Assembly: GCF_910592395.1 (NCBI RefSeq)
Contig: NC_088321.1
Span: 10,788,001-10,852,000, forward strand
DNA from: Lineus longissimus
Lineage: Eukaryota; Nemertea; Pilidiophora; Heteronemertea; Lineidae
Length of the DNA stretch: 64,000 nucleotides
Direction of reading: 5' to 3'
Part shown: piece after piece, positions 34,973 to 45,217 of the stretch
Layout: each line of letters starts with the position of its first letter
How positions within the stretch are numbered: position 1 is the stretch's first letter
The notes under the pieces: model-generated
Databases searched by the model: none
Seen by the model: the letters and a program-made list of their open reading frames with translations, nothing else
Told to the model about the DNA's origin: nothing
Made by a program: the position numbers and the translations under genes

Positions 34973-35977
34973 CTCAAAGACTCCGCAGAATACCCTTGTA
35001 GAGGGATATGTCCAGGAAGTCACAGATATTGCAACTTCTCAAAAAGGAAACAAGTATTTACGTGCCCAACTACAGACAGGCCCCCATGAATACAAGGAAC
35101 TGGTGTGCTTCTCACCATCCCCAAAGAAACAACAGGAATTACTAAACATGGAAAACAATAAGAAGGCTGTCAAAATTTTAAATTTTTCACATGATAAACA
35201 AAACCCAACCAAAATTCTATGCAATGACACCTTGACATTTGAAAACGCCTCCCCAACATTTCCCTTCACACCCAAAATCAACACACCTCCCCCAGTTTCA
35301 ACAATTGCGCAAATTAAATCCATTGAAAATAAATCCTTAGTAACTGTAGACGTCAGCATCATGGAAAAATTAGAAACCAAAACAATCACCACTCATTACA
35401 ACAAAGAACTCCAAAAAACAACATTTACAGCTGCAGACACAACTGGATCCATCACTCTATCTACATGGGATGAAAACACAAACAAACTGACTCTAGATAA
35501 ATCTTTTCGCATAATGGGGGGACAATAGAACCAAATTACGGGGGCCAAATTAACACAGACAAGCAAACAACATTTCAAGAAATCCAACAAATCAACAATG
35601 TATTACACACACCTACAAAGACAACTGTTGAAGGTGAAATTGTTGGGGCTGAATTAACCCCTTACAATGCATGCCCCTTCTGCAAACAGCAAATAACGGA
35701 CAATACCCTGCTCATCCCCAAATTATGCCGATGCCCGTCTTGCAGCCTCAAATTTAAATCCGAAAATATTTACAATCGTCTAAGTGCGAAACTTCAAATC
35801 AAGCTAGACAGTCAAAAAATGTTGAAATGTACAGCCTCACAAGATTCGCTAAAAAACATTCTAGATACTATCATCTCTGCTGACCTCGAGATCATTGAGG
35901 AATTCTTCCTTGATCTGGGCAGAGCAGCATTTTCACTAAATTCAACCAACCAACTGCTCCAAATTCAAACAATTTAA
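34973..35977 (+). CDS. Helentron RPA-like single-strand DNA-binding protein, with a -1 shift
   Basis: An exon beginning after the acceptor CATTTTTCAG. N-terminal part (34973-35528): OB-fold-like strands, VEGYVQEVTDIATSQKG... and IENKSLVTVDVSIMEKL...FTAADTTGSITLSTWDE. Then a stop, while the -1 frame continues at once: TTVEGEIVGAELTPYNACPF, with a zinc finger CPFCKQQ...LCRCPSCSLKF, as in the C-terminal DNA-binding fold of RPA1, to a TAA at 35975-35977. RPA-like proteins are encoded by many plant and some animal Helitrons and would coat the displaced strand. The shift lies in ATG GGG GGA, a six-G run: either a 1-bp deletion or programmed -1 slippage. Confidence 0.75.
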
Positions 35978-36020
35978 TTTCACTTACATTGCAAATTCTA
36001 ACGGCCAACCTTATTTTTAG

Positions 36021-36330
36021 ATTGTTTCACTTCCTACAGCCTGATATAAAGAACAACTCCTAGTCGCCATAATAATTGTTTCACTTATTTACAGCCTGAT
36101 TTGAAGTACAACACCTGTTGTCGGTTGCATCTCTTGCTGTAATATCTGAAACTGTGAATATAGTCTTTTGTTTTCAAGTGTTACGCCATGATCTTACAAT
36201 CAAAACCTGTCACTTTAATGATATCAAACATGATCACATTGTAGACGCCATATTGTTTCACTTATTTACAGCCTGATTCGAAGTACAACACCTGTTGTCG
36301 GTTGCATCTCTTGCTGTAATATCTGAAACT
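36021..36330 (+). repeat. Direct repeats after the RPA gene
   Basis: Two 79-bp copies (36075-36153 and 36252-36330) differ by about one base (ATTGTTTCACTTATTTACAG...TAATATCTGAAACT). A partial copy begins at 36021. They lie just after the last Helentron gene, where Helentrons often carry tandem subterminal repeats; they may mark its 3' end. Confidence 0.75.
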
Positions 36331-37914
36331 CGAAAAAAAATCAATGTTATGACTACCAAATTATCAGATTGTATCGACTGCTTATGCTATGTCCATAATC
36401 ATTCATGTAACCTGCAATGATCAATATATGCATGTTAACAAATTGTATGTATTGTTTACCGAAACAATTGGTAGATTCCAGAGTTTATTTTTCTACATGT
36501 TTCTTAGCTGCGCCAATGGTTAGCAATTCACTATACCATGCTCATGATAATTCGATCTCAAAAACTTGTTATTATTGTACATGTATGATATATAGAAATT
36601 AAGATGAGTAAAATCACATGTTGCTGCATAACAAACAGACTCTCAATGTTATAACTGCCGAAAATTAGTTGTTCTTATGTTACAATGACTTAGGCCTATA
36701 TCTATTTGTTAGACTTCATTGATGTAAAGTTCAAAAAATATTAACAACTAAATCATATTATCATATTGTACGCAGTGCCCAACTGAAATAGATAAATAAA
36801 AATATATTTTATCCCCGATTCATGTGCTCAATTCTTTATTGACTAAGGCAATGTAAAAGTGCAACAGATTCTCTATGGTTGAAATAAGCAGGAATTGATC
36901 ATTGTTGATATGAATGTTGGTGAACTTCATTGTCTGATATATTTTAAGTCCATCACTGTTTACTGACAAAAACGACTGAACCAGTGTCAAAACAAAATGA
37001 ACAAAACAACTATGCTTGTTTGTGCAATACGTCCGATGATGACTATTGTTAACCAGCCCAATGGAAATGACACTTAAAAGAAACCACACCACCGACTGTA
37101 CAATTCCTTGCGACCCAATCGATGACATCGAGAAAATATGGAAGCAGGTTCGGTAAAGTCCGGAAAGTTCGAATCAACGCTCGATTATAGCAGAGTCATA
37201 GTCTCTCCCAATCAGACTCATCCATGCGCACATTTACTGAGCCAGAGTCGAAAAAGCATTTATCTCGTCAAGAAAAATCGTCCTACAAAATCATCGTTTT
37301 GGTGAATTAAAAGTAGATCTGAACCCAGTTGGGCCTAAAAAATTGTAAATACATTGTAACTCACACAACGTAGTGAGTGTAATGGTTACGTGTGTATAAA
37401 GTGTAAACAAAATTCATATATCCATCATGTCCATCGAATCTGAAAAAATTTGTGCAGACCCATGACAATTCTGGTTCCGGTACTGTTTGTCGCATTCCAT
37501 ACGAGCCGCGCTTGCCGATCCTGCTTTCACGACGCACCGCAACCACAGTTACCATGATTCCCATTGTTTCCTTCCTCGTGACGCAATTATTTCATGACGT
37601 CATGAGCCATTGACCATTCACACAAGTAGATTTATTCACACCGGCGCCACTGAAGTGCGGGTGTGGGACATCATGTATTTAAAAATCGTCTGCTTGGGAG
37701 AACGGGGGAGGGGGTTTGGGGGACTCATCCCCCAATGTACTGGCTAAATATGTCAGAAGGACTGAGGTTTGGGGGGCTCCCCATGTCAAACAGTTGAGTG
37801 AGTTCACTAGAGCTTGCTCTTTACATATTATCTACGTATTAAATATTCTATATTCTAAACCATAAAACAGTAAATTCTGCTTCGGAAAGTGCCTTGCGAC
37901 CGACCTAGATGTGA
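36331..37914. other. AT-rich flank with one small minus-strand ORF
   Basis: Nothing is recognised apart from a 102-codon minus-strand ORF (37128-36820). It begins with a hydrophobic, signal-like segment (VVWFLLSVISIGLV) and could be a first exon or a small membrane protein. It has no recognised family and no firm splice evidence. An AATAAA lies within its last codons on the minus strand. Confidence 0.3.
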
Positions 37915-37974
37915 TATGAACGGCCGTTGTGGAATTGGTGCCTATACTTTATTGCTTTTAACAATGATAACAAA

Positions 37975-39492
37975 TGAAATGGCCAGGGCCATTGTGCTCA
38001 CCTCTTGTGAAGGGAAGATGGATGAAGCATTAGCATGGTTTTAAATGTAAGAAAGAAATGAAGTAATGTTTTACAATGAAATTACATGAGAGATAAAATA
38101 ATGCGTAAGTTGAATTTAATTGAGGTGACTACAGGTATGACAAAGCAGAGTAGACAATTTTGTGATCTGACCAGTAATCATTAAAACAGCAGCAGAACAA
38201 AAGCTTGAAGCAGCAAAACATGCAAGGCATGCCTACCAAAAGAACAAATAAGTAATTCCATGCAACAAGTCATCAGTATTAACACACCTTTTTTAAAAAA
38301 GTCCTTTGGTTTACAGATGACCCATTACGGAAATGCTTAGGAATAGGATAATTATGTTGTTTGCTTGTGTCTAGTACAAGAAACAACCATCATCTGAAAT
38401 TCCTAGGGCTCTGTAGAGGTTAATTAATCCTGCATTTGCCTAGGCTTAGACTATGACATCCCACTTAGCAGCATTTCAAAGCACCCACCCTTAGGGGAGA
38501 GTCCACTATTAACATTTGGGGCCCTGCTGGCCAAACTGAGAATCAGAAAAAGACTGCAGTTTAGTCTAAGAGTATAGGGGTACATTCGTACCAAGTTAGG
38601 GATCTGTAGCTAAAGCAGTGACAAAACGTGCCGTCATTGTAAAATGGGGGTGCCATAGGAAAACTTTGACCTCTGTGACCTTGAGAAGTAGGTCAAATCA
38701 AAAACCCACATTTATGAAATGTATCCTTGCTAGGAGTACCTACCATAAAAATGTTATGAAAATCAGACCACTATTAAACGAGCAATCAAACATTTTAACT
38801 TTGGACATTAAATTTGGCCCCCGGGTGGCCAAACTGAGAATTTTTCAAGATGCCCGCCTGGCACCCATATTGGCTATCACATTTGATAAAAAATCAAGGA
38901 TTTAGTAGAGAGTACATAGATATACATCCAGATCAAATTTGGTTGCAATCCGATCATTAGTTTCGGAGTAATAGTACTGTGTTTATTTTTCAAGATGGCT
39001 GCCTGGCGGCCATATTTGATGTCCGAACGGCCGAAATTTTAGGGGTGGAATAGAGAATCCCCAGATACATGTCCACACTGGTTTAAAACCTTCTAGCTAA
39101 AATAGATAGGAAACATGCTACTGTTCAGTGAATCAGCAAACTTTGACCTCTGTGACCTTGAAAAGGAGGTCAAATCAAAAACCCGGAGGATATATGATGC
39201 ACCTTTGCTAGAAGTACCTACCATATTTTTTTCAAAATTTCCCGACTACTATTAAGGGAGATATTGCATATTTTCACTTTTAACGTTTGGCCCCCTGGTG
39301 GCCAAACCATCAAACGAATCGGACCGAAACTTGGTCTCCAAGGTGTCATTACATAAGGGTACATGTGTACCCAGTTTCAACTCAATAGCTCTAACAGTTA
39401 CGAAACGTGCCCTGCTAACGGACGACGGACAACGACGACGACGAAGACGACGACGACGGATGACGGACGACGGACGCCACGGTATGGAAAAA
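37975..39492. mobile_element. Non-autonomous pearl/HINE element, copy 3 (3' hairpin deleted)
   Basis: From TGAAATGGCCAGGGCCATTG to GGTATGGAAAAA. Where copies 1, 4 and 5 have the hairpin AAGCTCACCTC...GAGGTGAGCT between GGTATGG and AAAAA, copy 3 has nothing. Its removal keeps the reading frame of the SGNH exon. Monomer blocks lie near 38664 and 39139. The interior up to 38576 has 536 bp absent from copy 1. Confidence 0.82.
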
Positions 39493-39612
39493 CGGACCGC
39501 GATATTTTCTGCCTCTATTTTGAAATATGTTAACAATGCAACATTGGGAAGCTCATTAAACGACCACATTACCTTTGCATTTAAAGGGTTTAATACCATG
39601 TCGCTATTAGAA

Positions 39613-40649
39613 TGAAATGGCCAGGGCCATTGTGCTCACCTCATGTGGAGGAAAGATGGATAAAGAGCATGGTATTGTGTCATGTAGTGTTAGGTTTGAT
39701 GTAGGTCCAAGCAATTACAATTTCCCCAAAATGGCCAATTTACAGTACATTCGACCTCTGTGACCTTGAAAAGTAGGTCAAATCAAAGAAGACTCGGGTG
39801 ACACATTGAATGGTTGTTAGAATTAGATGTACCTATGATATAAAATTGGTGCCAATCGGGCAAGTCATTACTAGGAATATTGGCATTTTGAAGAATTAAG
39901 GATTTGGCCCCCTCCCTGGAGGCCAAACGGCAAATCAGATCGCACCAAACTTCGGTACCTGAGATCACCTGACCAAGGGGTACATGTGTACTTAATTTGT
40001 GATCAATAGTCATTGCAGTTAAGAAACGTGCCCTAGTTACGGCCTGACGGCGAATTTATGCCATTTGACCTCTGTGACCTTGACAAGAAGGTCAAATTAA
40101 AAACCTGTGTGACATATACTGTATGGTGGTTAGATGTACCCATGATATCAAATTGGTGGCAAGCGGGCAAGAAGTTAAGGAATAATCACATTTTTAAGGT
40201 TTTTGGATTTTGCCCCCTGGTGGTCAAGTAGTGAATCATATTGGACCAAACTTTGGTCCCTGAGATCACCTGACTAAGGGGTAAATGTGTACCAAATTTG
40301 GTATCAATAGTCATTGCAGTTTAGAAACGTGCCATCGTTACATCCTAACGGCCAATTTACACCATTTGACCTCTGTGACCTTGAAAAGGAGGTCAAATCA
40401 AAAACCCGGAGGATATATGATGCACCTTTGCTAGAAGTACCTACCATATTTTTTTCAAAATTTCCCGACTACTATTAAGGGAGATATTGCATATTTTCAC
40501 TTTTAACGTTTGGCCCCCCGGTGGCCAAACCTAAAACGAATCGGACCAAAACTTGGTCTTCAAGGTGTCATTACATAAGGGTACATGTGTACCAAGTTTC
40601 AACTCAATAGCTCTAACAGTTACGAAACGTGCCCTGCTAACGGACGACG

Positions 40650-40687
<38 letters not shown>

Positions 40688-40752
40688 CGACGACGGACGA
40701 CGGACGCCACGGTATGGGATAAGCTCACCTCTGCTAAGAGGTGAGCTAAAAA
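39613..40752. mobile_element. Non-autonomous pearl/HINE element, copy 4
   Basis: 1140 bp from TGAAATGGCCAGGGCCATTG to the hairpin and CTAAAAA. Three monomers (receptor-like blocks near 39749, 40065 and 40364) are about 300-315 bp apart, followed by a GAC/GACG microsatellite (40645-40700). It is inserted in the SGNH exon between codons GAA and TGT, and its excision restores the frame. Flanks show no duplication beyond A residues. Confidence 0.88.
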
Positions 40753-40993
40753 TGTAGAAAGATTCGATGGGCGGCGTTTACCGATATATTTGTATTGGTT
40801 GGCACGAACGATTGTTCGTCCAATGGTCCAGGCTTTTCAATGAAAGACATTGGTGATCGGATAGAGGTATGTTTTTAAATGATTTACCAATAATTCCCTT
40901 GGCAAATTGTTACGTATAACTCGAAGTAATTGATACTACCAAGAATATAACAGAAGGCAATGTTCAAAAGACCAACTTGGCTTAAAGTCTTAA

Positions 40994-42041
40994 TGAAATG
41001 GCCAGGGCCATTGTGCTCACCTCATGTGGAGGAAAGATGGATAAAGAGCATGGTATTGTGTCATGTAGTGTTAGGTTTGATGTAGGTCCAAGCAATTACA
41101 GTTTCCCCAAAATGGCCAATTTACAGTACATTCGACCTTTGTGACCTTGAAAAGTAGGTCAAATCAAAGAAGACCCGAGTGACACATTGAATGGTTGTTA
41201 GAATTAGATGTACCTATGATATAAAATTGGTGCCAATCGGGCAAGTCATTACTAGGAATAATGGCATTTTGAAGAATTTAGGATTTGGCCCCCTCCCTGG
41301 AGGCCAAACGGCAAATCAGATCGCACCAAACTTCGGTACCTGAGATCACCTGACCAAGGGGTACATGTGTACTTAATTTGTGATCAATAGTCATTGCAGT
41401 TAAGAAACGTGCCATAGTTACGGCCTGACCGCGAATTTACGCCATTTGACCTCTGTGACCTTGACAAGAAGGTCAAATTAAAAACCTGTGTGACATATAC
41501 TGTATGGTGGTTAGATGTACCCATGATATCAAATTGGTGGCAATCGGGCAAGAAGTTAAGGAATAATCACATTTTTAAGGTTTTTGGATTTTGCCCCCTG
41601 GTGGTCAAGTGGTGAATCATATTGGACCAAACTTCGGTCCCTGAGATCACCTGACTAAGGGGTAAATGTGTACCAAATTTGGTATCAATAGTCATTGCAG
41701 TTTAGAAACGTGCCATCGTTACATCCTAACGGCCAATTTACACCATTTGACCTCTGAGACCTTGAAAATGAGGTCAAATCAAAAACCCGGAGGATATATG
41801 ATGCACCTTTGCTAGAAGTACCTACCATATTTTTTTCAAAATTTCCCCACTACTATTAAGGGAGATATTGCATATTTTCACTTTTAACGTTTGGCCCCCT
41901 GGTGGCCAAACCATGAAACAAATCGGACCGAAACTTGGTCTCCAAGGTGTCATTACATAAGGGTACATGTGTTCCAAGTTTCAACTCAATAGCTCTAACA
42001 GTTACGAAACGTGCCCTGCTAACGGACGACGGACGACGACG

Positions 42042-42136
<95 letters not shown>

Positions 42137-42192
42137 ACGACGGACGCCACGGTATGGGATAAGCTCACCTCTGCTAAGAGGTGAGCTAAAAA
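40994..42192. mobile_element. Non-autonomous pearl/HINE element, copy 5
   Basis: 1199 bp, closely similar to copy 4 throughout, lying in the intron of the SGNH gene. Three monomers (blocks near 41131, 41445 and 41747) precede a long ACG microsatellite (42027-42136) and the 3' hairpin. Copies 4 and 5 differ mainly in microsatellite length and scattered bases. Confidence 0.88.
42027..42136. repeat. (ACG)n microsatellite, about 110 bp
   Basis: An almost pure GAC/ACG triplet run with a few GACGG interruptions at the ends. It sits at the same place in copy 5 as the shorter runs of copies 1-4. It creates false poly-Asp, poly-Thr, poly-Arg, poly-Ser and poly-Val frames. Confidence 0.95.
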
Positions 42193-43148
42193 CCAAACAA
42201 CATGGCCATAAATGCAGTCAATGTACACTAAATACATTGGTCGGCCATGTTGTTTTAGCTCTAAGGCACTATCTCCAATTGGTCTTGTGTCCTAGTGAAC
42301 CGAAGGCCAAATGTAATGATAGAAGGCAACTCGCAAAACTCAACCCCCCTAGAGCCTAACAATACCTTCAAAATATAAGACAGAAAAAACCTAAAATAAC
42401 CCATCACTATCACCGCTCATTATTATCATATTCACAATGGTCTTTTTCATTTCTAGGAAATTGTTTGCCATATGACAAGTGTTGCACCAAAAGCTTGTGT
42501 GACAGTGTCTACCATTCCACCAAGAAACATGGACAACAATGCTTGGTTGAAGGCAAAGTAGTTAAACAAAATAATAAAAGCATTGAAATGGACATATGCA
42601 GTGAAAATTTGTAATGTTTGTGCAAGTAAAAAATCGTATTCAAATTGAATTATCTACACAAGTGCAAGAAGTCATATTTAAAAACTTCCTCATTGAATAT
42701 ACAATGTATCTAATTGCAATGTGATTTCTTTTAAGCGTGTGTTTTGTCGTAACCGAGACCTGAAAACTGATACTCAAGATGAAAGGCCGGCGAAGGTGGA
42801 TTTAGTGACTCCCAAAGATGGCTTGCACCCAACACATCGTGGTAATCAAGAATTGACACAACTTGTCAAGAAAGCTCTCAAGCTACCAGGAGCACGCCTT
42901 TCGAAAACTAAAGACATAACTGTCAATTACCAATCAGTGAAATGTCAGCTTTGCAATGCAAACGGTCATATTAACGGAAATTGTGGATCATACTGGTACT
43001 TGTAGGTTGTGATACCTTAAGATTTGACTGACAATCATAGACGTTAGACTGAAAAAACCTGTATGAACAATGAATACAAAAACAATCAACTTATTTACAC
43101 CATGTACTTTTAAATCTATCATTGTAAGAGTTTACATGTAACATCAAT

Positions 43149-43368
43149 ACTGTAAACCGGGAAATTTTTGCGGCTGGTTTATTTCGCGGATGAGGTCCGT
43201 TTTCGCAAGAAAAATATATTTTACGCTTAAAATTAATGCGGATTCATCCGTGCCGCAAAGGGACATTGAGAGACAAATATATATTTTACGCGTATTGATT
43301 TTGCGGACAAGGGCGCACTGCAAAGACCGCAAAATTATAACGCCCGCAAAAATTTCCCGGTTTACAGT
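43149..43368. repeat. 220-bp MITE with perfect 25-bp TIRs
   Basis: Starts ACTGTAAACCGGGAAATTTT and ends with its inverted copy (AAAATTTCCCGGTTTACAGT); TIRs match over about 25 bp (to TTGCGG). The interior also shows partial inverted symmetry (AAATATATTTTACGC twice). Too short to encode anything. TSD not clear. Confidence 0.85.
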
Positions 43369-45217
43369 TTTCATAAATGATTCATGGTAATAAAATTACT
43401 TTAAAGCTATATCTATGACTTACATATTCTTTGCACGTTTCATTCGTTTACTGCCAATAACCGCTTCCTAAATATCCAAGTTTAATAATAAGTTTGATCT
43501 ACAATGCCTCACATTAACCTGAAGTTCCTCATCGTCGCCGAGAGGCTTGTATCAAAGATTCTTTTGATCTATTTTGTGTAATGATATCTTTATGTTGGAA
43601 CTTCGTAAAACAAGTTTTAGATCCTGAATTTGGGTCGGATGACCTGACCTGTTAAGAACAATGGTGTCGGACAGCAATTCTTGTGAAAAGCTATGTTTTA
43701 TATCATTTCTATTGGTTAAATTGCATAGGCCTAAACTGAAATTGTTATGGTTCCTGGTTCTTTCAGAACAGGAACCATATTGTGTTTGGTCATGGTGTCT
43801 GTCTGTGTGTGTGTGTGTCTGTGTGTCTGTGTGTCTGTGTGTCTGTGTGTCTGTGTGTCTGTCCAGTCTTATGACTGTCACAGCTCAGTTAAAATGAGGG
43901 TTAGAGGTCTAGAAACAGTTCCTACCCCTAGGTTTGTGGACACTAGCAATCTAATGAGCCCATCATTGTCAACTTACGACACGGGGATCATGGTGAAATT
44001 GACATTTTGAGATGTGAGATTTTGTCTGTCACACTTTTCAGATGCGAATATCTCTGTCCCTATTCAAGTTAGAAGTTTGGAAACAAGGTCTACCCTAGGT
44101 TATTGATGTGCCTGATTTCAATGAGTGCATCAAATTCAATCTCAGTTATCAGGGTCATGGTGATATTGATATATCGAATTTGATATTTTGAGATATCTTG
44201 ACATCTGAGTAAGTTAGCAATGTGCAACCAAGTCTAGGTAATGTGTAGTTACCAAAGAGTTAAATGACATGAAAATGTACAGTGTCAGGCATTTGGATCA
44301 TTAAGATATCATGAGATTTTCATATATCAATTTTGATAATTTGAACTATCTCGGTCTGTGGGAGGAGTAGAGTCATGGAACCTTCACCTATGCCCAGGTT
44401 ATTGAGGTTGCCCATTCAGGTTATGAAATGACCTTGAAGGTCAGAGGTCAAGGTCAAGGTAAAATCAGTATGCCACGTCATTAGAGGAATAACGTTGAAA
44501 ACAATTTGGAGACGTCTTTTCTGCCGTCATGTGGTGCCACCTGTTACCCTGATATGGTCTATTCGAATCAAAAACTGATGTCGATAAAACGGTTCCGCAT
44601 CGTGCCACACCGTTTTCAGTGTGAACACTTAATACGAATTAAGGTTTAAATTCAATTCGAATTAAAACTAGCGTCAACAGAACTTTATTTCAACATTCAG
44701 CACATCGGGAACCATCAGACATTTACAATGTCATCTTGTTGTATAAGATATTGAATTCATTTGTTTTCTTTGATTAAGTTTACAACTTGTTTCGTGGATG
44801 TTTTGGTTGCATTTAATTGTGTTCACACGTGTGTCGCGTGGCATAGGCTACTTGTCGCCATGTATGAGTCATCGATAGGCCTATCCTTTCGCATCTGGTT
44901 GGCTTCATTTAACCGAGCATCCTGGAAATATGTTAATCTCTCTCTGAAGACAGGGTCGCCCTCTTTTATTGTAATAGTATAATAGTTTGGAACATGAAGT
45001 GGATATTGATATGTCATTTAATTCTTAGCACAGCTTTTATTTAGAAATTTGTATCAATTGTATCGATATTTACTTAGTGTGTATACAACATTGTGTCGTT
45101 ACAGTTTTTACGGCGTAACAGCAAACGACTTAACAGCAAAAGGCTGTTTAACCAACATCCAATAAAGATGCTGTGCCAGTAGATACAACCTAAAACTCAT
45201 TGACTTGTCGTTCATGA
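43369..45217. other. Repetitive non-coding region with a GTCT/GTGT microsatellite
   Basis: A TGTGTGTCTG microsatellite lies at 43795-43865. After it, 43866-44560 looks like monomers of another repeat family (words GATATCT, TAGGTTATTGA) and ends in AATGACCTTGAAGGTCAGAG plus further GGTCA half-sites at 44425-44460. From 44560 to 45217 nothing is recognised. Confidence 0.45.

Larger units (their letters stand above)
18624..36330 (+). mobile_element. Autonomous Helentron-type rolling-circle transposon, disrupted
   Basis: Modules in order on the plus strand are: basic N-terminus, OTU protease, second OTU-like domain, DUF6570-like region, Helitron Rep with HUH and Y2 tyrosines, Pif1-family helicase, EEP endonuclease and RPA-like single-strand binding protein. 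OTU plus C-terminal EEP is the established mark of Helentrons (Helitron2) rather than classical Helitrons. Four later insertions interrupt it: a Harbinger (19060-21955) and non-autonomous elements (25383-26369, 27406-30781, 32801-34461). There are also a frameshift near 18800, a TAA at 22607 and a shift near 35515, so it is inactive. The outer ends are not determined; I used the first coding Met and the last downstream direct repeat. Confidence 0.85.
37915..43005 (+). pseudogene. SGNH-hydrolase/zinc-knuckle gene invaded by three repeats
   Basis: Exon 1 is split into 37915-37974, 39493-39612 and 40753-40866 by two inserted elements; removing both rejoins one open frame. It reads ...SASILKYVNNATLGSSLND, then CRKIRWAAFTDIF and VLVGTNDCSSNGPGFS, with the SGNH block III GTND. 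The donor GTATGT joins the exon at 42457 in phase 0: EIVCHMTSVAPKACVTVSTI, then PPRN. That exon meets a TAG at 42559. A last segment (42721-43005) has the SGNH block V (TPKDGLHPTHRGNQ) and a CCHC zinc knuckle (CQLCNANGHINGNC). SGNH enzymes are esterases/lipases. This GTND...TVSSIPPR...DGLH type recurs in unannotated repeated genes of marine invertebrates and probably belongs to mobile DNA. The N-terminus and Ser block were not found. Confidence 0.6.

Noticed and set aside
36075..36330. CRISPR-like repeat pair
   Set aside because: Only two 79-bp units plus a partial, no regular spacers, eukaryotic context; these are transposon-associated direct repeats.
25383..42192. Classifying the pearl-like repeats as DDE-transposon MITEs
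   Set aside because: Subterminal inverted repeats exist, but exact excision shows no TSD and the monomer, microsatellite, hairpin plan fits Helentron-associated non-autonomous elements better.
41935..42359. Frames with long poly-Asp, poly-Thr, poly-Arg or poly-Ser
   Set aside because: They are translations of the ACG microsatellite in a non-coding repeat; the same happens near 39420-39480 and 40640-40700.
43552..44010. ORFs with Thr/His- or Val/Cys-rich repeats
   Set aside because: Produced by the TGTGTCTG microsatellite at 43795-43865.
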